A stretch of 64,000 nucleotides of DNA from Calamus simplicifolius (GCA_900491605.1 UESW01003828.1:320811-384810), one strand, 5' to 3'. Counted from the stretch's first letter, positions 9,060 through 22,208 are shown. Numbers and translations: made by a program. The notes: generated by a model not told the origin, from the letters alone.

Positions 9060-11195
9060 TTCTTGGCGTAGCGTCCCGGACCGGGTTTACTGATTAACCT
9101 CGCGTGCTCGGCTTTGAGATATATTTGAAAATAAACCGGTTTGGTTGGTTTTTTAAAGCCGAACCAGATTTGATTCGGCTTAATTTCTTGATTCCCCCAC
9201 TTTAAATTACCATAGTATATTTCATAAGACCAAATAACAGTTCAAACATTATAATGCCTTTAAAATATGTATTTTAAGAGACATAATTTATAAACTTTAG
9301 AATAATTAAAAATCCAAAGTTTTAGAAAAAAAATTTAAAATTTAAGTTAGTTCTTTTTAATAATTTTATATTTAATTATTAATTATTAGTTTTTAATTAT
9401 AAAATAATAATAATTAAATATTTGACTCAAACATAAATATGTTTAATTTGATTCCGATCTGAATCTAAATATTTTAGATTAGATTTGGATCATATGTTAT
9501 TTTGAATCAATTCAAATGATTTATTGAGTTTTAAGTTTTTTTTATGGACTCAATTTAAACAACAAATGAGTTATATTTGGATCCAAAATAATAATTCAAA
9601 TATAAATTGAATTGATTCAAGGTGAAGCAATAATTCGTACTAACTGGACTTATTTGTTATCCTGCTTACTATTTATTTATACACCAATTAACAGGTAAAT
9701 ACTTATATTTCAATAAAACCTATTTATTTTTTAATATTTTTTTTCCTATCAACCACACATCCATCAAAACTAAATCCTATTTAAAAAATATTTATGATAA
9801 AACTAATGGCATGTTTCCGGTTAATTTTAACGACGGTATTTAGTCCTCTCCGTGGCTGACCCAAGCTAAAATATCAGTATATAAAATTTGGATGAGATTT
9901 AAAATAAAAGAAAGTTCATGATAACCAATCACATCCAATGTAAAATGGCAATTGGGTTTGATTGGATAGTAAATGAGTCAGATCTGACACGAATTAACTA
10001 TAAAAATCATCGATATAAATTCAATTTATTATTATATATATTACATTTTAAATTTAAATATTTATTTAATTATAATAAAAATAAGATGCTAATATGTAAA
10101 ATTTATTTAACTTGTTAATTAATAATATAAATAAAATGAATAAATTGATCAATTCAAACCGATTCAATGTAATTAGTTACTTAAATATGTTAAAAGTATT
10201 AAATCGAAATTTGATTCATTAAATATATAAATTTAAATAGATAGATGCATTTATGGTTTGAACATCTTTAATGCTCTGTTTAAATGGAAATAAAAATAGA
10301 AAGGAAAAAAAAGAAAAAAAAAAAAAAAAAATTTTCCTTCTTACATAGAAAAAAATAAAGAGAAAAAATAATAATTTATAATAATAAAAATAATATTTTA
10401 TAATAAATATTTACATATTTTTTTATGAATAACCTAATATTTTTTTAAAAAAAATTAATATCAAAATAAAAAAAAAACAAAAGAGCATCCTTATTTTTTT
10501 TTTCTTCTGAAATTTTTTTAATTTCAAAATATAAACTTTTAGACGAAGTTGATCACTTTTTTTTCTCTTATTTCTTTTTTTAATTCATATAAATTTCAAC
10601 TTTTTTTATTTTTATTTTTTTTCCTTCGTGCTTTTCTCTCCGTCCGAACGCAATGTAACTCAAACCCTCATTTTTGTCACCCCTATGTTGGATCGCCTCA
10701 TTGTATCTCATGAAAAAACCGATATTTCGCATGGTATCAGTTGGTGGCCGATGCTGGTCCAAAAAATCGAAATCTCGCCCGATAAGAACGCCTGGGATGG
10801 GATGCATCCCGACTTCCGGACTCGAACGGAAAAAAAACCTGGCATTTTCTAGACCTTCGCTCGTCCTTGGTCTTTGATTGCTCGCTCTAGCAGATCCTAA
10901 CAAAAAAGATTGCTCGCTCTAGTAGTACTTCAAGATTATCCTGATTCAATAAAGAAAGAAACTAAATTCCACAATTTTGTGCAGGTCCAATGCGATATTG
11001 CTTGCTACAATCTCACGGCGGCTCGGTCTCCAGATTGCGAAAGATTCAGGTTTCATATTTCTATTATGACTTCTTAGAATTATTGTTGGTTTATGATCGA
11101 AGCGAGATGTACGGCAGTTTGGTTCATTGGATTGAGGAGCTTGGTTATAATATTTCGTCACTTGGAGTTAAAATAATTGAAATTTGGTGAAATTT
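9060..11195. other. AT-rich intergenic DNA
   Basis: About 9120-10620 is very AT-rich with homopolymer runs (notably A-runs near 10305-10330) and no credible reading frame. 10620-10880 is less AT-rich but I cannot assign it. The stretch just upstream of the TTC5 exon 1 ATG (about 8970-9300) should hold that gene's promoter; I see no clear TATA box. Confidence 0.4.
10986..11050 (+). other. Possible small exon upstream of the Tat insertion
   Basis: GC-balanced stretch after TTTTGTGCAG and before GATTCAG/GTTTCA, encoding MRYCLLQSHGGSVSRLRKIQ in one frame. The Arg/Ser-rich start would suit an organelle-targeted protein. No second exon was found, so this is weak. Confidence 0.15.
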
Positions 11196-11200
11196 AGGGC
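11196..11200. repeat. Left TSD (AGGGC) of the rearranged Tat element
   Basis: AGGGC here and at 30816-30820 directly abut the two termini of the element (TATTGCCGCC on the left, GGCGGCAACA on the right). A perfect 5-bp TSD is what Gypsy integrases produce. Confidence 0.75.
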
Positions 11201-13951
11201 TATTGCCGCCGGGATCTGGTAGTAGCCGAAGTAGGCATCCATGAACATCAGCATTTGATGACCCGAGGTGGCATCCACAAGTTGATCAATCCGAGGGAGA
11301 GGGAAGCTGTCCTTTGGGCATGCTTTGTTGAGGTCAGTGAAGTCGATGCAGATCCGCCACTTACTGTTCGACTTCTTCACCATGACGACATTTGACAACC
11401 AATTTGGGTAATTTACCTTCCGGACGAAGTTCGCCTTGATGAGTTTATCGACCTCCTCTTCAATAGCTCTCTGTCGTTCTGGTGCAAAGCTCCTCTTCTT
11501 CTGCTTGACGGGCCGGTACATCTCGTCCACGTTAAGGCGGTGGATGGGGGACTTCGGAGCTGATTCCTGGCATGTCGGAGGCAGACCAGGCGAAGACATC
11601 GGCGTTGCTTCGGAGAAATTCGATCAGCTCCCGCCGAGATTCGCCTTTCAGCAGCGACCCGATCTTTATGGTTCGGTCGGGACGAGCCTCGTCCAGTGGT
11701 ACTTCCTCTAGTTCTTCGGCTGGTTCCCCCCGTTGCTCGGCGAAGTCCTCCTGAGCATCCAGCCCATCAACTTCAGGAATTCTGGACTGAAGGCTGGTGA
11801 CAAAACACTGCCAAGCCATAGTTTGGTTCCCTCGGACGACACCAATTCCTCGCCTGATGGGGAATTTCATGGACAGTGGGATGGAGACGACGGCTTTGAG
11901 AGACATCAGGCCGGGTCTTCCAAATATGGCATTGTAGGGCGACCTGAGCTTAGTCACTAGGAAGTCCGTGTGAACTGTGGCCACAAGGGGCCGGTTCCTG
12001 TCCGAACCGTTAAGGTTACGACCCCTTCCGGGATGATAACATCGCCGGTGAACCCCATTAGGGTGGAATCCATGGCTCGGAGGTTTTTCATGAGCAAACT
12101 CATCTTGGCAAACATATCAAGATACAAAACATTCACGGAGCTTCCACTATCAACGAGGATCCGGCTTACATCGTAGTTATTTAAATTGAGGGATACAACC
12201 AATGCGTCGTCATGTGGGAACTGTGTCCCTTGGAGATCATCGTCGGAGAAGGAGAGCTCGCCCGTTCGTGCTCTCTTTGGCGCCGAGCCTTCATCATCAT
12301 TTCTGGAGCTCGAGCCGCCGGCCTCTTCAATCATATTAATATGGCCGATCACGAGTGGATTGGGAGGAGGAGGAGGCTGCTGAGGCTCGGGCTGGCAGTC
12401 ACCTCCTTGTCCTGGCTCAGGTGCCCTCCTGAACTGGTTCAGTCGGCCTCGCTGGATCAGCCTCTCAATTTCATTTTTCAGCTGCCAGCATTCCTCAGTG
12501 TCGTGGCCGTGCTCCCGGTGATAGCAACAGTATTTGGCGGGTCCCTCCGAGTTGGGTTCCCTCAGAGAGGGGCTGGCCGGGGGAGCTGGCGCTCTATCTC
12601 CATGAGGATTTGTGCCCTGGGTACAGTCAGTGGAGTGTACCGGTCGAATCGCCTGGGCGGGCTCTGGGAGCGATTTCTCGGCGGCGGCGGGGGAGCTCTT
12701 TGGCGACGAGGCGGACTTGGCTGACGGACGGGCCGGTGCCTATCGGAACCTTTAGGTTCTTTCTTCTTCGCCAGCTCGGCGCGGGCAGCTCTCCGTGACT
12801 CCTCGACCCTGGCATACTTGTCTATCAGGGCCATCATATCGGAGAGGTTTGGGGGGTAGCTGACTTCCATCGCCAAGTAGAAGTCGCTCTTCTTCAAAAC
12901 TCCCCCCGCCAGGATGGACATAGCCACCTCATGATTAAGGTGGTCCACCTCCAGCATGGCCTTATTGAAACGGCCAAGGTAATTTCTTAAGGACTCCCCT
13001 CTCTCTGCTTAACTTCATAGAGGGAGTCGGACCTTCGTTGGTGACGGCAGCTACTGACGAACTGGCCAATAAAAAGACGGCTCAGCTTGTCGAATGAATC
13101 AACGGAACCTGGTTTCAAGGCGTTAAACCAGGTTTGGGCAGATCCTCTGAGGGTGGAAGGGAAGGCTCGGCAGAGGATCGCGTCGGATGCTCCGTGGAAC
13201 ATCATTATTGACCGGAAGCTACTGAGATGATCGTCCGGATCAAAGGAGCCATGGTAGGGCTCGATGGCGGGTAGCTTAACATGGGAGGGAATCACTTCCT
13301 CCATGATCCCTTTGGAGAAAGGGATGCCCTGCTCTGCCTTGGACTGAGGCGGATGGGCTTGCTTGGTGGCGTCCAACTCTTGACGCATCTCCCAGATTTA
13401 TCGACGGATCTCCTCTTCAGATGTAAGAGGAGGAGCTCGGCAAGGAGAGTGCGGGGACGGCGTCGAATCATGGCGGAAGGACACCGGAGAGAGGGACCGA
13501 GCTCACCGAGATCTGGAAGGATCCCTGTTGTAGCTGCCTCATGGGACTGGTTTGTCCCCTTTGGGTCGGTGCGGGGGGCCCGCGGCTCCATGCGGACCAG
13601 AAGAGGAGGTAGCCGGAGAGAAAGGAGCTGTGGCTTCCTCATGAAGGCGTGGAGCAGGGCAGTTGCGAAGCGCTCCTGAACCAGATGGGTCAGGGCTTGG
13701 ACCTGCTGGACCAGCGTGGCAAACTGATCCTGGGTCACCGGGATGGCTGGCGGTGACGGGGTCTCGATTGGCGGCGGCTGTGGCGCCGCGTTGCTTGTCG
13801 GATCAGGTCTTTGAGGGACGACCTGGTCCTGGGCTTCAGAGGCTGCTGCTCTTCTCCGATTAGCCATTGGAGGGTTCTACTCTAGATCGAGATCCTTATC
13901 TTCTTTCTTCAAGGTTTAACGGGACTTGAGGCCCTTCTTCTAGCGCTAATC
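11201..13951 (-). pseudogene. Antisense unit 1: gag, protease, N-terminal RT of Tat element
   Basis: 2751 bp. Read on the minus strand: leader, gag start at 13867 (MANRRRAAASEAQDQ), the gag core (IEPYHGSFDPDDHL..FRSIM, 13388-12987), a zinc-knuckle-like KYCRYHREHGHDTEEC, an aspartic protease with DSGSS (12352-11957), a linker, and RT up to DAYFGYYQI at about 11212. RT stops there and runs directly into the last bases of U5. Several frameshifts separate the parts. Plus-strand frames here are shadows. Confidence 0.75.
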
Positions 13952-16702
13952 TGTTGCCACCGGGATCTGGTTGTAGCCGGAGTAGGCGTCCATGAACGTC
14001 AGCATTTGATGACCCAAGGTGGCATCCACAAGTTGATCAATCCGGGGGAGAGGAAAGCTGTCCTTCGGGTATGCTTTGTTGAGGTCGATGAAGTCGATGC
14101 AGATTCGTCACTGCCGTTCGACTTCTTCACCATGATGACATTTGACAGCCAATTTGGGTAATTTACCTCCCGAACGAAGTTCGCCTTGATGAGTTTATCG
14201 ATCTCCTTTTCAATAGCTCTTTGCCGTTCTGGTGCAAAGCTCCTCTTCTTCTGCTTGACGGGCCGGTACATCTCGTCCACGATAAGGCGGTGGACGAGGA
14301 CTTCGGAGCTGATTACTGGCATGTCAGAGGCAGACCAGGCGAAGACATCGGCGTTGCTTCGGAGAAATTCGATCAGCTCCCGCCGAGATTCGCCTTTCAG
14401 TAGCGACCCGATCTTTATGGTTCGGTCGGGACGAGTCTCGTCCAGTGGTACTTCCTCTAGTTCTTCGGATGGTTCCCCCCGTTGCTCGGTGAAGTCCTCC
14501 CGAGCGTCCAGCCCATCAACTTCAGGAATTCTGGACTGAAGGCTGGTGACAAAACACTGCCGAGCCATAGTTTGGTTCCCTCGGATGACACCAATTCCTC
14601 GCCTGGTGGGGAATTTCATGGATAGGTGTGGGATGGAGATGACGGCTTTGAGAGACATCAGGCCGAGTCTTCCAAATATGGCATTGTAGGGCGACCTGAG
14701 CTTAGTCACTAGGAAGTCCGTGTGAACTGTGGCCACAAGGGGCCAGGTTCCTGTTCGAACCGTTAAGGTTACGACCCCTTTCGGGACGATAACATCGCCG
14801 ATGAACCCCATTAGGGTGGAATCCACGGCTCGGCGGTTTTCCATGAGCAATCTCATCTTGGCAAACACATCAAGGTACAAAACATTCACGGAGCTTCCAC
14901 TATCAACGAGGATCCGGCTTACATCGTAGTTATTTAAATTGAGGGATACAACCAGTGCGTCGTCATGTGGGAACTATATCCCTTGGAGATCATCGTCGGA
15001 GAAGGAGAGCTCACCCGTTCATGCTCTCTTTGGCGCCGAGCCTTCATCATCATTTCTGGAGCTCGAGCCGCCAGCCTCTTCAATCATATTAATGTGGCCG
15101 ATCACGGGTGGATTGGGAGGAGGAGGAGGCTGCTGAGGCTCGGGCTGGCGGTCACCTCCTTGTCTGGGCTCAGGTGCCCTCATGAACTGGTTCAGTCGGC
15201 CTCGCTGGATCAGCCTCTCAATTTTATTTTTTAGCTGCCAGCATTCCTCAGTGTCGTGGCCGTGCTCTCGGTGATAGCGGCAGTATTTGGCGGGGTCCCT
15301 CCGAGTTGGGTTCTCTCGGAGAGGGGCTGCCCGGGGGAGCTGGCGCTCTATCTCCATGAGGATTTATGCACTGGGTACAGTCAGTGGAGTGTACCGGTCG
15401 AATCGCCTAGGCAGGCTCCGGGAGCGATTTCTCGATGGCGGTGAGGGAGCTCTCTGGTGACGAGGCGGGCTTGGCTGACGGACGGGCCGGTGCCTATCGG
15501 AACCTTTAGGTTCTTTCTTCTTTGCCAGCTCGGCGCGGGCAGCTCTCCGTGACTCCTCGACCCTGGCATACTTGTCTGCTAGGGCCATCATATCGGAGAG
15601 GTTTGGGGGGTAGCTGACTTCCATCGCCAAGTAGAAGTCGCTCTCCTTCAAAACTCCCCCACCAGGGCGGACATAGCCACCTCATGATTAAGGTGGTCCA
15701 CCTCCAGCATGGCCTTGTTGAAATGGCCAAGGTAATTTCTCAAGGACTCCCCCTCTCTTTGCTTAACTTCAGAGAGGGAGTCGGACCTTCATCGGTGATA
15801 GCGGCTACTAACGAATTGGCCAATAAAAAGACTGCTCAGCTCGTCGAATTAATCAACGGAACCTGGTTTCAAGGCGTCAAACCAGGTTCGGGCAGATCCT
15901 CTGAGGGTGGAAGGGAAGGCGCAGCAGAGGATCGCGTCGGATGCTCCGTGGAACATCATTATTGACCGGAAGATACTGAGATGATCGTCTGGATTAGAGG
16001 AGCCATGGTAGGGCTCGATGACGGGCAGCTTAACATGGGAGGGAATCACTTCCTCCATGACCCCTTTGGAGAAAGGGATGCCCTGCTCTGCCTTGGGCTG
16101 AGGTGGATGGGCCTGCTTGGTGGCGTCCAGCTCCTGACGCATCTCCCAGATTTATCGACGGATCTCCTCTTCAGATGTAAGAGCAGGAGTTGGGCGAGGA
16201 GAGTGTGGGGACGGTGTCGAATCATGGCGAGAGGACACCGGAGAGAGGGACCGAGCTCGCCGAGATCTGGAAGGATCCCTGTTGTAGCCGCCTCATGGGA
16301 CTGGTTTGTCCCCTTTGGGTCGGTGCGGGGGTCCGCGGCTCCATGCGGACTAGAAGAGGAGGTGGCCGGAGAGAAAGGAGCTACGACTTCCTCATGAAGG
16401 CATGGAGCAGGGGCAGTTGCGAAGCTCTCCTGAACCAGATGGGTCAGGGCTTGGACCTGCTGGACCAGCGTGGCAAACTGATCCTGGGTCACCGGGATGG
16501 CTGGCGGTGATGAGGTCTTGACTGGCGGCGACTGCGGCGCCGCGTTGCTTGTCGGATCAGGTCTTTGAGGGACGACCTGGTCTTGGGCTTCAGAGGCTGC
16601 TCTTCTCCAGTTAGCCATTGGAGGGTTCTACTCTAGATCGAGATCCTTATCTCCTTTCTTCAAGTTTTAATGGGACTTGAGGCCCTTCCTCTAGCACCAA
16701 TC
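13952..16702 (-). pseudogene. Antisense unit 2: second tandem copy of gag-protease-RT
   Basis: Also exactly 2751 bp and in the same order as unit 1: gag start at 16618, DDHLSIFRSIM core, DAYSGYNQI-type RT end at about 13970. By eye roughly 8% different from unit 1 over the first 235 bases, mostly transitions. On the minus strand the RT end joins U5 sequence (CCGGTGGCAACA) and then the gag leader of unit 1. Frameshifts and stops throughout. Confidence 0.75.
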
Positions 16703-17354
16703 TGTTGCCGCTGGGATCTAGTTGTAGCCGGAGTAGGCATCCATGAACGTCAGCATTTGATGACCCGAGGTGACATCCACAAGTTGATCAATCCAGGGGA
16801 GAGGGAAGCTATCCTTCGGGCATGCTTTGTTGAGGTCGGTGAAGTTGATGCAGATCCGCCACTAGCCGTTCGACTTCTTCACCATGACGATATTTGACAG
16901 CCAATTTGAGTAATTTACCTCCTGGATGAAGTTCACCTTGATGAGTTTATCGACCTCCTCTTCAATAGCTCTCTGCCGTTCTGGTGCAAAGCTCCTCTTC
17001 TTCTGCTTGACGGGCCGGTACATCTCATCCACGTTAAGGCAGTTGATGAGGACTTCGGAGCTGATTCTTGGCATGTCGGAGGCAGACCAGGCAAAGACAT
17101 CGGCGTTGCTTCGGAGAAATTCGATTAGCTCCCATAGAGATTCGCCTTTCAGCAGCGACCCGATCTTTATGGTTCGGTCGGGACGAGCCTCATCTAGTGG
17201 TACTTCCTTCAGTTTTTCGGCTGGTTCCTCCCATTGCTCGGCGAAGTCCTTTCGAGCGTCCAGCCATCAACTTCAGGAATTCTGGACTAAAGGCTGGTGA
17301 CAAAACACTGCCGAGCCATAGTTTGGTTCCCTCGGACGACACCAATTCCTCACC
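16703..17354 (-). pseudogene. Antisense unit 3, partial (RT N-terminus and end of protease linker)
   Basis: Starts with the same U5 terminus TGTTGCCGCTGGGATCTA, then antisense RT (KQKKRSFAPERQRAIEEEVD, 17074-16862) and the acidic linker. It stops at CCAATTCCTCACC near 17354, where orientation flips into sense gag. Confidence 0.7.
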
Positions 17355-18325
17355 TCAGCCCAAGGCAGAGCAAGGTATCCCTTTCTCCAAAGGGATCATG
17401 GAGGAAGTGATTCCCTCCCATGTTAAGCTGCCCGCCATCGAGCCCTACCATGGCTCCTTTGATCTGGATGATCATCTCAATAGCTTCCGGTCAATAATGA
17501 TGTTCCACGGAGCATCCGACGCAATCCTCTGCCGCGCCTTCCCTTCCACCCTCAGAGGATCTGCTCAAACCTGGTTTAACGCCTTGAAACCAGGTTCCGT
17601 TGATTCATTCGACGAGCTGAGCCATCTTTTTATTGGCCAGTTCGTCAGTAGCCGCTGTCACCGACGAAGGTCCGACTCCCTCTCTGAAGTTAAGCAGAGA
17701 GAGGAGGAGTCCTTGAGAAATTACCTTGGCCGTTTCAACAAGGCCTTGCTGGAGGTGGACCACCTTAATCATGAGGTGCTATGTCCGCCCTGGCGGGGGG
17801 AGTTTTGAAGGAGAGCGACTTCTACTTGGCGATGGAAGTCAGCTACCCCCTAAACCTCTCCGATATGATGGCCCTAGCAGACAAGTACGCCAGGGTCAAG
17901 GAGTCACGGAGAGCTGCCCGCGCCGAGCTGGCAAAGAAGAAAGAACCTAAAGGTTTCGATAGGCACCAGCCCGTCCGTCAGCCAAGCCTGCCTCGTCGCC
18001 AGAGAGCTCCCCCGTCGCCGTCGAGAAATCGCTCCCGGAGCCTGCCCAGGCGATTTGACCGGTACACTCCACTGACTGTACCCAGGGCGCAAATCCTCAT
18101 GGAGATAGAGCGCCAGCTCCCCTGGCCAGGCCCTTTCCGAGGGAACCCAACTCGGAGGGACCCCGCCAAATACTGCCGCTATCATCGGGAGCACGGCCAC
18201 GACACTGAGGAATGCTGGCAGCTGAAAAATGAAATTAAGAGGCTGATCCAGCGAGGCCGACTGAACCAGTTCAGAAGGGCACCTGAGCCAGAACAAGGAG
18301 GTGACCGCCAGCCCGAGCCTCAGTA
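17355..18325 (+). pseudogene. Sense gag of Tat element (5' end missing)
   Basis: Begins inside gag at PKAEQGIPFSKGIMEE directly after the inversion, so the gag start codon and leader are absent. The capsid core (IEPYHGSFDLDDHLNSF, AQTWFNALKPGSVDSF) is followed by a frameshift near 17777-17781, then ESDFYLAMEVSYPLNLSDMM, a basic Arg/Pro-rich region, and CRYHREHGHDTEECWQLK, ending at a stop at 18325. The product would package element RNA; here it cannot be made intact. Confidence 0.75.
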
Positions 18326-18367
18326 GCCTCCTCCTCCTCCCAATCCACCCGTGATCGGCCACATTAA

Positions 18368-21300
18368 ATGATTGAAGAGGCCGGCGGCTCGAGCTCCAGA
18401 AATGATGATGAAGGCTCGGCGCCAAAGAGAGCACGAATGGACGAGCTCTCCTTCTCCAATGATGATCTCCAAAGGATACAATTCCCACATGACGACGCAC
18501 TGGTTGTATCCCTTAATTTAAATAACTACGATGTAAGCCGGATCCTCGTTGATAGTGGAAGCTCCATGAATGTTTTGTACCTTGATGTGTTTGCCAAGAT
18601 GAGATTGCTTATGGAAAACCTTCGAGCCGTGGATTCCACCGTAATGGGGTTCACCGGCGATGTTATCGTCCCGGAAGGGGTCGTAACCTTAATGGTTCGG
18701 GCAGGAACCTGGCCCCTTGTGGCCACAGTTCACACGGACTTCCTAGTGACTAAGCTTAGATCGCCCTACAATGCCATATTTGGAAGACCCGGCCTGATGT
18801 CTCTCAAAGCCGTCATCTCCATCCCACACCTGTCCATGAAATTCCCCACCAGGCGAGGAATTGGTGTCGTCCGAGGGAACCAAACTATGGCTCGGCAGTG
18901 TTTTGTCACCAGCCTTCAGTCCAGAATTCCTGAAGTTGATGGGATGGACGCTCGGGAGGACTTCATCGAGCAATGGGGGGAACCAGCCGAAGAACTAGAG
19001 GAAGTACCACTGGACGAGGCTCGTCCCGACCGAACCATAAAGATCGGGTCGCTGCTGAAAGGCGAATCTCGGCTGGAGCTGATCGAATTTCTCCGAAGCA
19101 ACGCCGATGTCTTTGCCTGGTCTGCCTCCGACATGCCAAGAATCAGCTCCGAAGTCCTCATCAACTGCCTTAACGTGGATGAGATGTACCGGCCCGTCAA
19201 GCAGAAGAAGAGGAGCTTTGCACCAGAATGGCAGAGAGCTATTGAAGAGGAGGTCGATAAACTCATCAAGGTGAACTTCATCCAGGAGGTAAATTACTCA
19301 AATTGGCTGTCAAATGTCGTCATGGTGAAGAAGTCGAATGGCTAGTGGCGGATCTGCATCAACTTCACCGACCTCAACAAAGCATGCCCGAAGGATAGCT
19401 TCCCTCTCCCCTGGATTGATCAACTTGTGGATGCCACCTCGGGTCATCAAATGCTGACGTTCATGGAAACCTACTCCGGCTACAACAAGATCCAGATGGC
19501 CCCCGAAGATGAAGAAAAGACTGCCTTCATAACCAACCGAGGTACTTACTGTTACCGTGTTATGCCTTTCGGTCTTAAAAATGCAGGAGCCACATCCAAA
19601 GGCTGGTCAACAAAGTATTCAAGGAACAAATCGGCTGAAATATGGAGGTGTACATTGACGACATGATGGTTAAAAGCAAAGAGGCATCACAGCACGTCAA
19701 GGATCTCTCGGAGAGCTTCGCGACACTCCGCAAGTATCAGATGAAGCTCAATCCGACTAAGTGCGCCTTCGGCGTCAACTCCAGGAAGTTCCTCATCTTC
19801 ATGGTCTCCTAGCGAGGTATCGAAGCTAACCCCCAAAAGATTCAAGCTCTCCAGCAGATGGCGCCCCCGGCGTCAATTAAAGAAGTCCAGCACCTAACCG
19901 AGAGGATAGCGGCCCTTAACCGCTTCGTTGCGCGCTCTGCCGAAAGATGCCTCCCCTTCTTCAAAACTCTCCGGTCAGCCAAAAATTTCTAATGGACTTC
20001 CGAGTGTCAAAAATCATTTGAAGACCTCAAGAAGTACCTCGGCTCTCCCCCACTCCTCAGCAGTCCAAACCCTGGGGAGACATTGTTCCTATACCTGGCT
20101 GTCTCGGAGGGTGCCGTTTGTTCGGTGCTGGTCAGAGAAGAAAACAAGGTCCAGAAGCCGATCTATTATGTCAGCAAACTGCTCCGTGACGCGAAGACGA
20201 GGTATAGCCGAATTGAGAAGATGGTGTTGGCCTTGATCACCTTTATCCGGAAGTTGCGGCCATACTTCCAGGCGCATTCTGTGATGGTCCTGACTGACCA
20301 ACCTATCAAGGCGGTGGTCCATCACCCGGAGACATCAGGAAGAATGACTAAATGAGCCGTTGAGCTGAGTGAGCACGACATCCGATTTCAACCTCGCTCG
20401 GCCATCAAAGCTCAGGTGCTAGCCGACTTCCTCCTCGAATGTACCATCCCGGAGGATGGCTCCACCCCTGACTCCCTCGAGAAACCAAAACCTAGCGCCT
20501 GGTGGCTCCTCCATGTTGACGGGTCATCCAATGCTCATCGCTCCGGAGCAGGTTTGGTCCTCACCAGCCCAGAGGGGGCAACTTTTGAGTATGGTGTCCG
20601 TTTCTCCTTCTCGGCCTCCAACAACGAAGCTGAGTACGAAGCCCTGTTGGCCGGTCTCCGGATCGCCCACAGCCTTAAGGTGGAGAAACTGAATGCCTTC
20701 ACTGACTCCCAGCTGGTGGCAGGTCACGTCCGAGGGGAGTTTGAGGCTCGGGAACCGAACATGATCTAATATCTCCAAGAGGTGCGGAACCTACTCTCCT
20801 ATTTTCCTAAATTTGAGATCATTCAGATTCCTAGATCTGAAAATGCCCGCGCCGACCTGCTGTCTCGGCTGGCAACCGCGGAGTCAATGGACGCCGAACA
20901 AAATTCTACCTGGAGACCTTGGAGAGACCTAGTATTGCGGAAGCTGACCGAGTGATGCAAGTTGAGGCCGAACCATCATGGTTCGATCCCATCCTGAAGT
21001 ACCTCAAGGAAGGGTCGCTCCCGGCCGATCGAAGGGAAGCTAGAAGGCTGAAACTGCAAGCCACCCACTATGTGCTAATTGATGACCAGCTCTACAAGCG
21101 GTCCTTCTCCATGCCATTGCTCAGATGCCTCCGCCCATCCGAAGCTGATTATGCCCTTCGGGAGGTGCACGAGGGGATTTGTGGCAACTATCTGGGAAGC
21201 CGGTCCCTATGCCACAAGGTGCTGCGTCAAGGTTACTATTGGCCAACCATGCAAAAGGATGCAGACGACCTTGTCCGAGCTTGCGACCCATGCCAAAGGC

Positions 21301-22208
21301 ACTCAAGCATTAGAGGCTCCCCTCTGCCAGCCTGATCCCCATATCCTCTACTTGGCCCTTCGCCAAGTGGGGAATGGACATTCTCGGCCCATTTCCGCTC
21401 GCCACGGGGCAACGGAAGTTCTTGTTCGTCGCCATAGATTACTTCACCAAATGGGTTGAGGCGAGGCAGTTGCACAAATAACCGAAGCTCGGGCCAAGGA
21501 CTTCGTGTGGAAGTCTATCATCTGCCGCTTCGGCCTCCCACACACTATCATCACCGACAACGGTAGGCAATTCGATAATCCGAAGTTTCGCTAGTTCTGC
21601 GAGGAGTACGGGATCCACCACCGCCTTACCTCGGTCGGGCACCCACAGGCCAACGGAGCAGCCGAAGAAACCAATCGGATTTTGATTCAAGGGATCAAAG
21701 CTCGACTTTCCAGAGCCCGAGGTAGGTAGGCGGATGAATTGCACCATGTCCTGTGGGCCTACCACACCACCCCGAGAGTACCCACGGTAAAACCCCATTC
21801 CGAATGGCCTTTGGTATAGAGGCCGTCATCCCTGTGGAGATAGGGCTCCCTTCTATGCAGGTGGAAAGCTACTCGGAAGAAGCCAGCGATGAGCAGCTCC
21901 GCACCAACCTTGACCCGGTAGAGGAGATCAGAGAGAAAGCTCGGATCAGAGTGGCTGCCTATCAGCAAAGAGTGGCCCGCTACCACGCCTCCAGAGTCAA
22001 AGGGAAAGCTTTCTTGCCTGGTGACCTCGTTCTCCGGAAAGCATCTGTCTCCAAACCACTGGAGCAAGGAAAGCTGGCCCCAAATTGGGAAGGCCCTTAC
22101 CAAGTAGTGGAGATCATCGGACCTGGGACCTATAAGCTGCAAGATCTAAGCGGAAGATCCATCCCTCGGATGTGGAATTCGGACAACCTCTGCAAGTATC
22201 ACCAGTAG
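18368..22208 (+). pseudogene. Sense pol of Tat element: protease, RT, RNase H, archaeal-type RNase H, integrase
   Basis: Protease with VDSGSSMNVLYLD (about 18545-18585). RT with DLNKACPKDSFPLP, TYSGYN and VMPFGLKNAG; the YIDDMMVKS active-site region at about 19650-19675 is reached only after frameshifts. RNase H near 20085-20340 (LAVSEGAVCSVLVRE, LTDQPIKAVV). A second RNase H at 20495-20765 (LHVDGSSN, NNEAEYEALLAG, AFTDSQLVAGHV). Integrase with a zinc-binding HEGICGNYLGSRSLCHKV..YYWPTM..C..CQRH region (about 21165-21300), the core near 21360-21750, and a C-terminal LAPNWEGPYQVVEI ending at 22208. In-frame stops at about 19343, 19810, 19991, 20353, 20767, 21333, 21592 and 21728 make it dead. 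Confidence 0.8.

Noticed and set aside
10580..10903. 107-codon minus-strand frame
   Set aside because: No domain recognised, and the overlapping plus-strand frames are equally open; composition does not favour coding.
12212..12724. 170-codon plus-strand frame
   Set aside because: It is the shadow of antisense gag/protease of Tat unit 1, which has clear homology on the minus strand.
11201..17354. The antisense gag-RT units as separate solo insertions of three elements
   Set aside because: There are no TSDs or LTRs at 13952 or 16703. Each junction is the same RT/U5 microhomology and the only TSD pair is at the outer ends.
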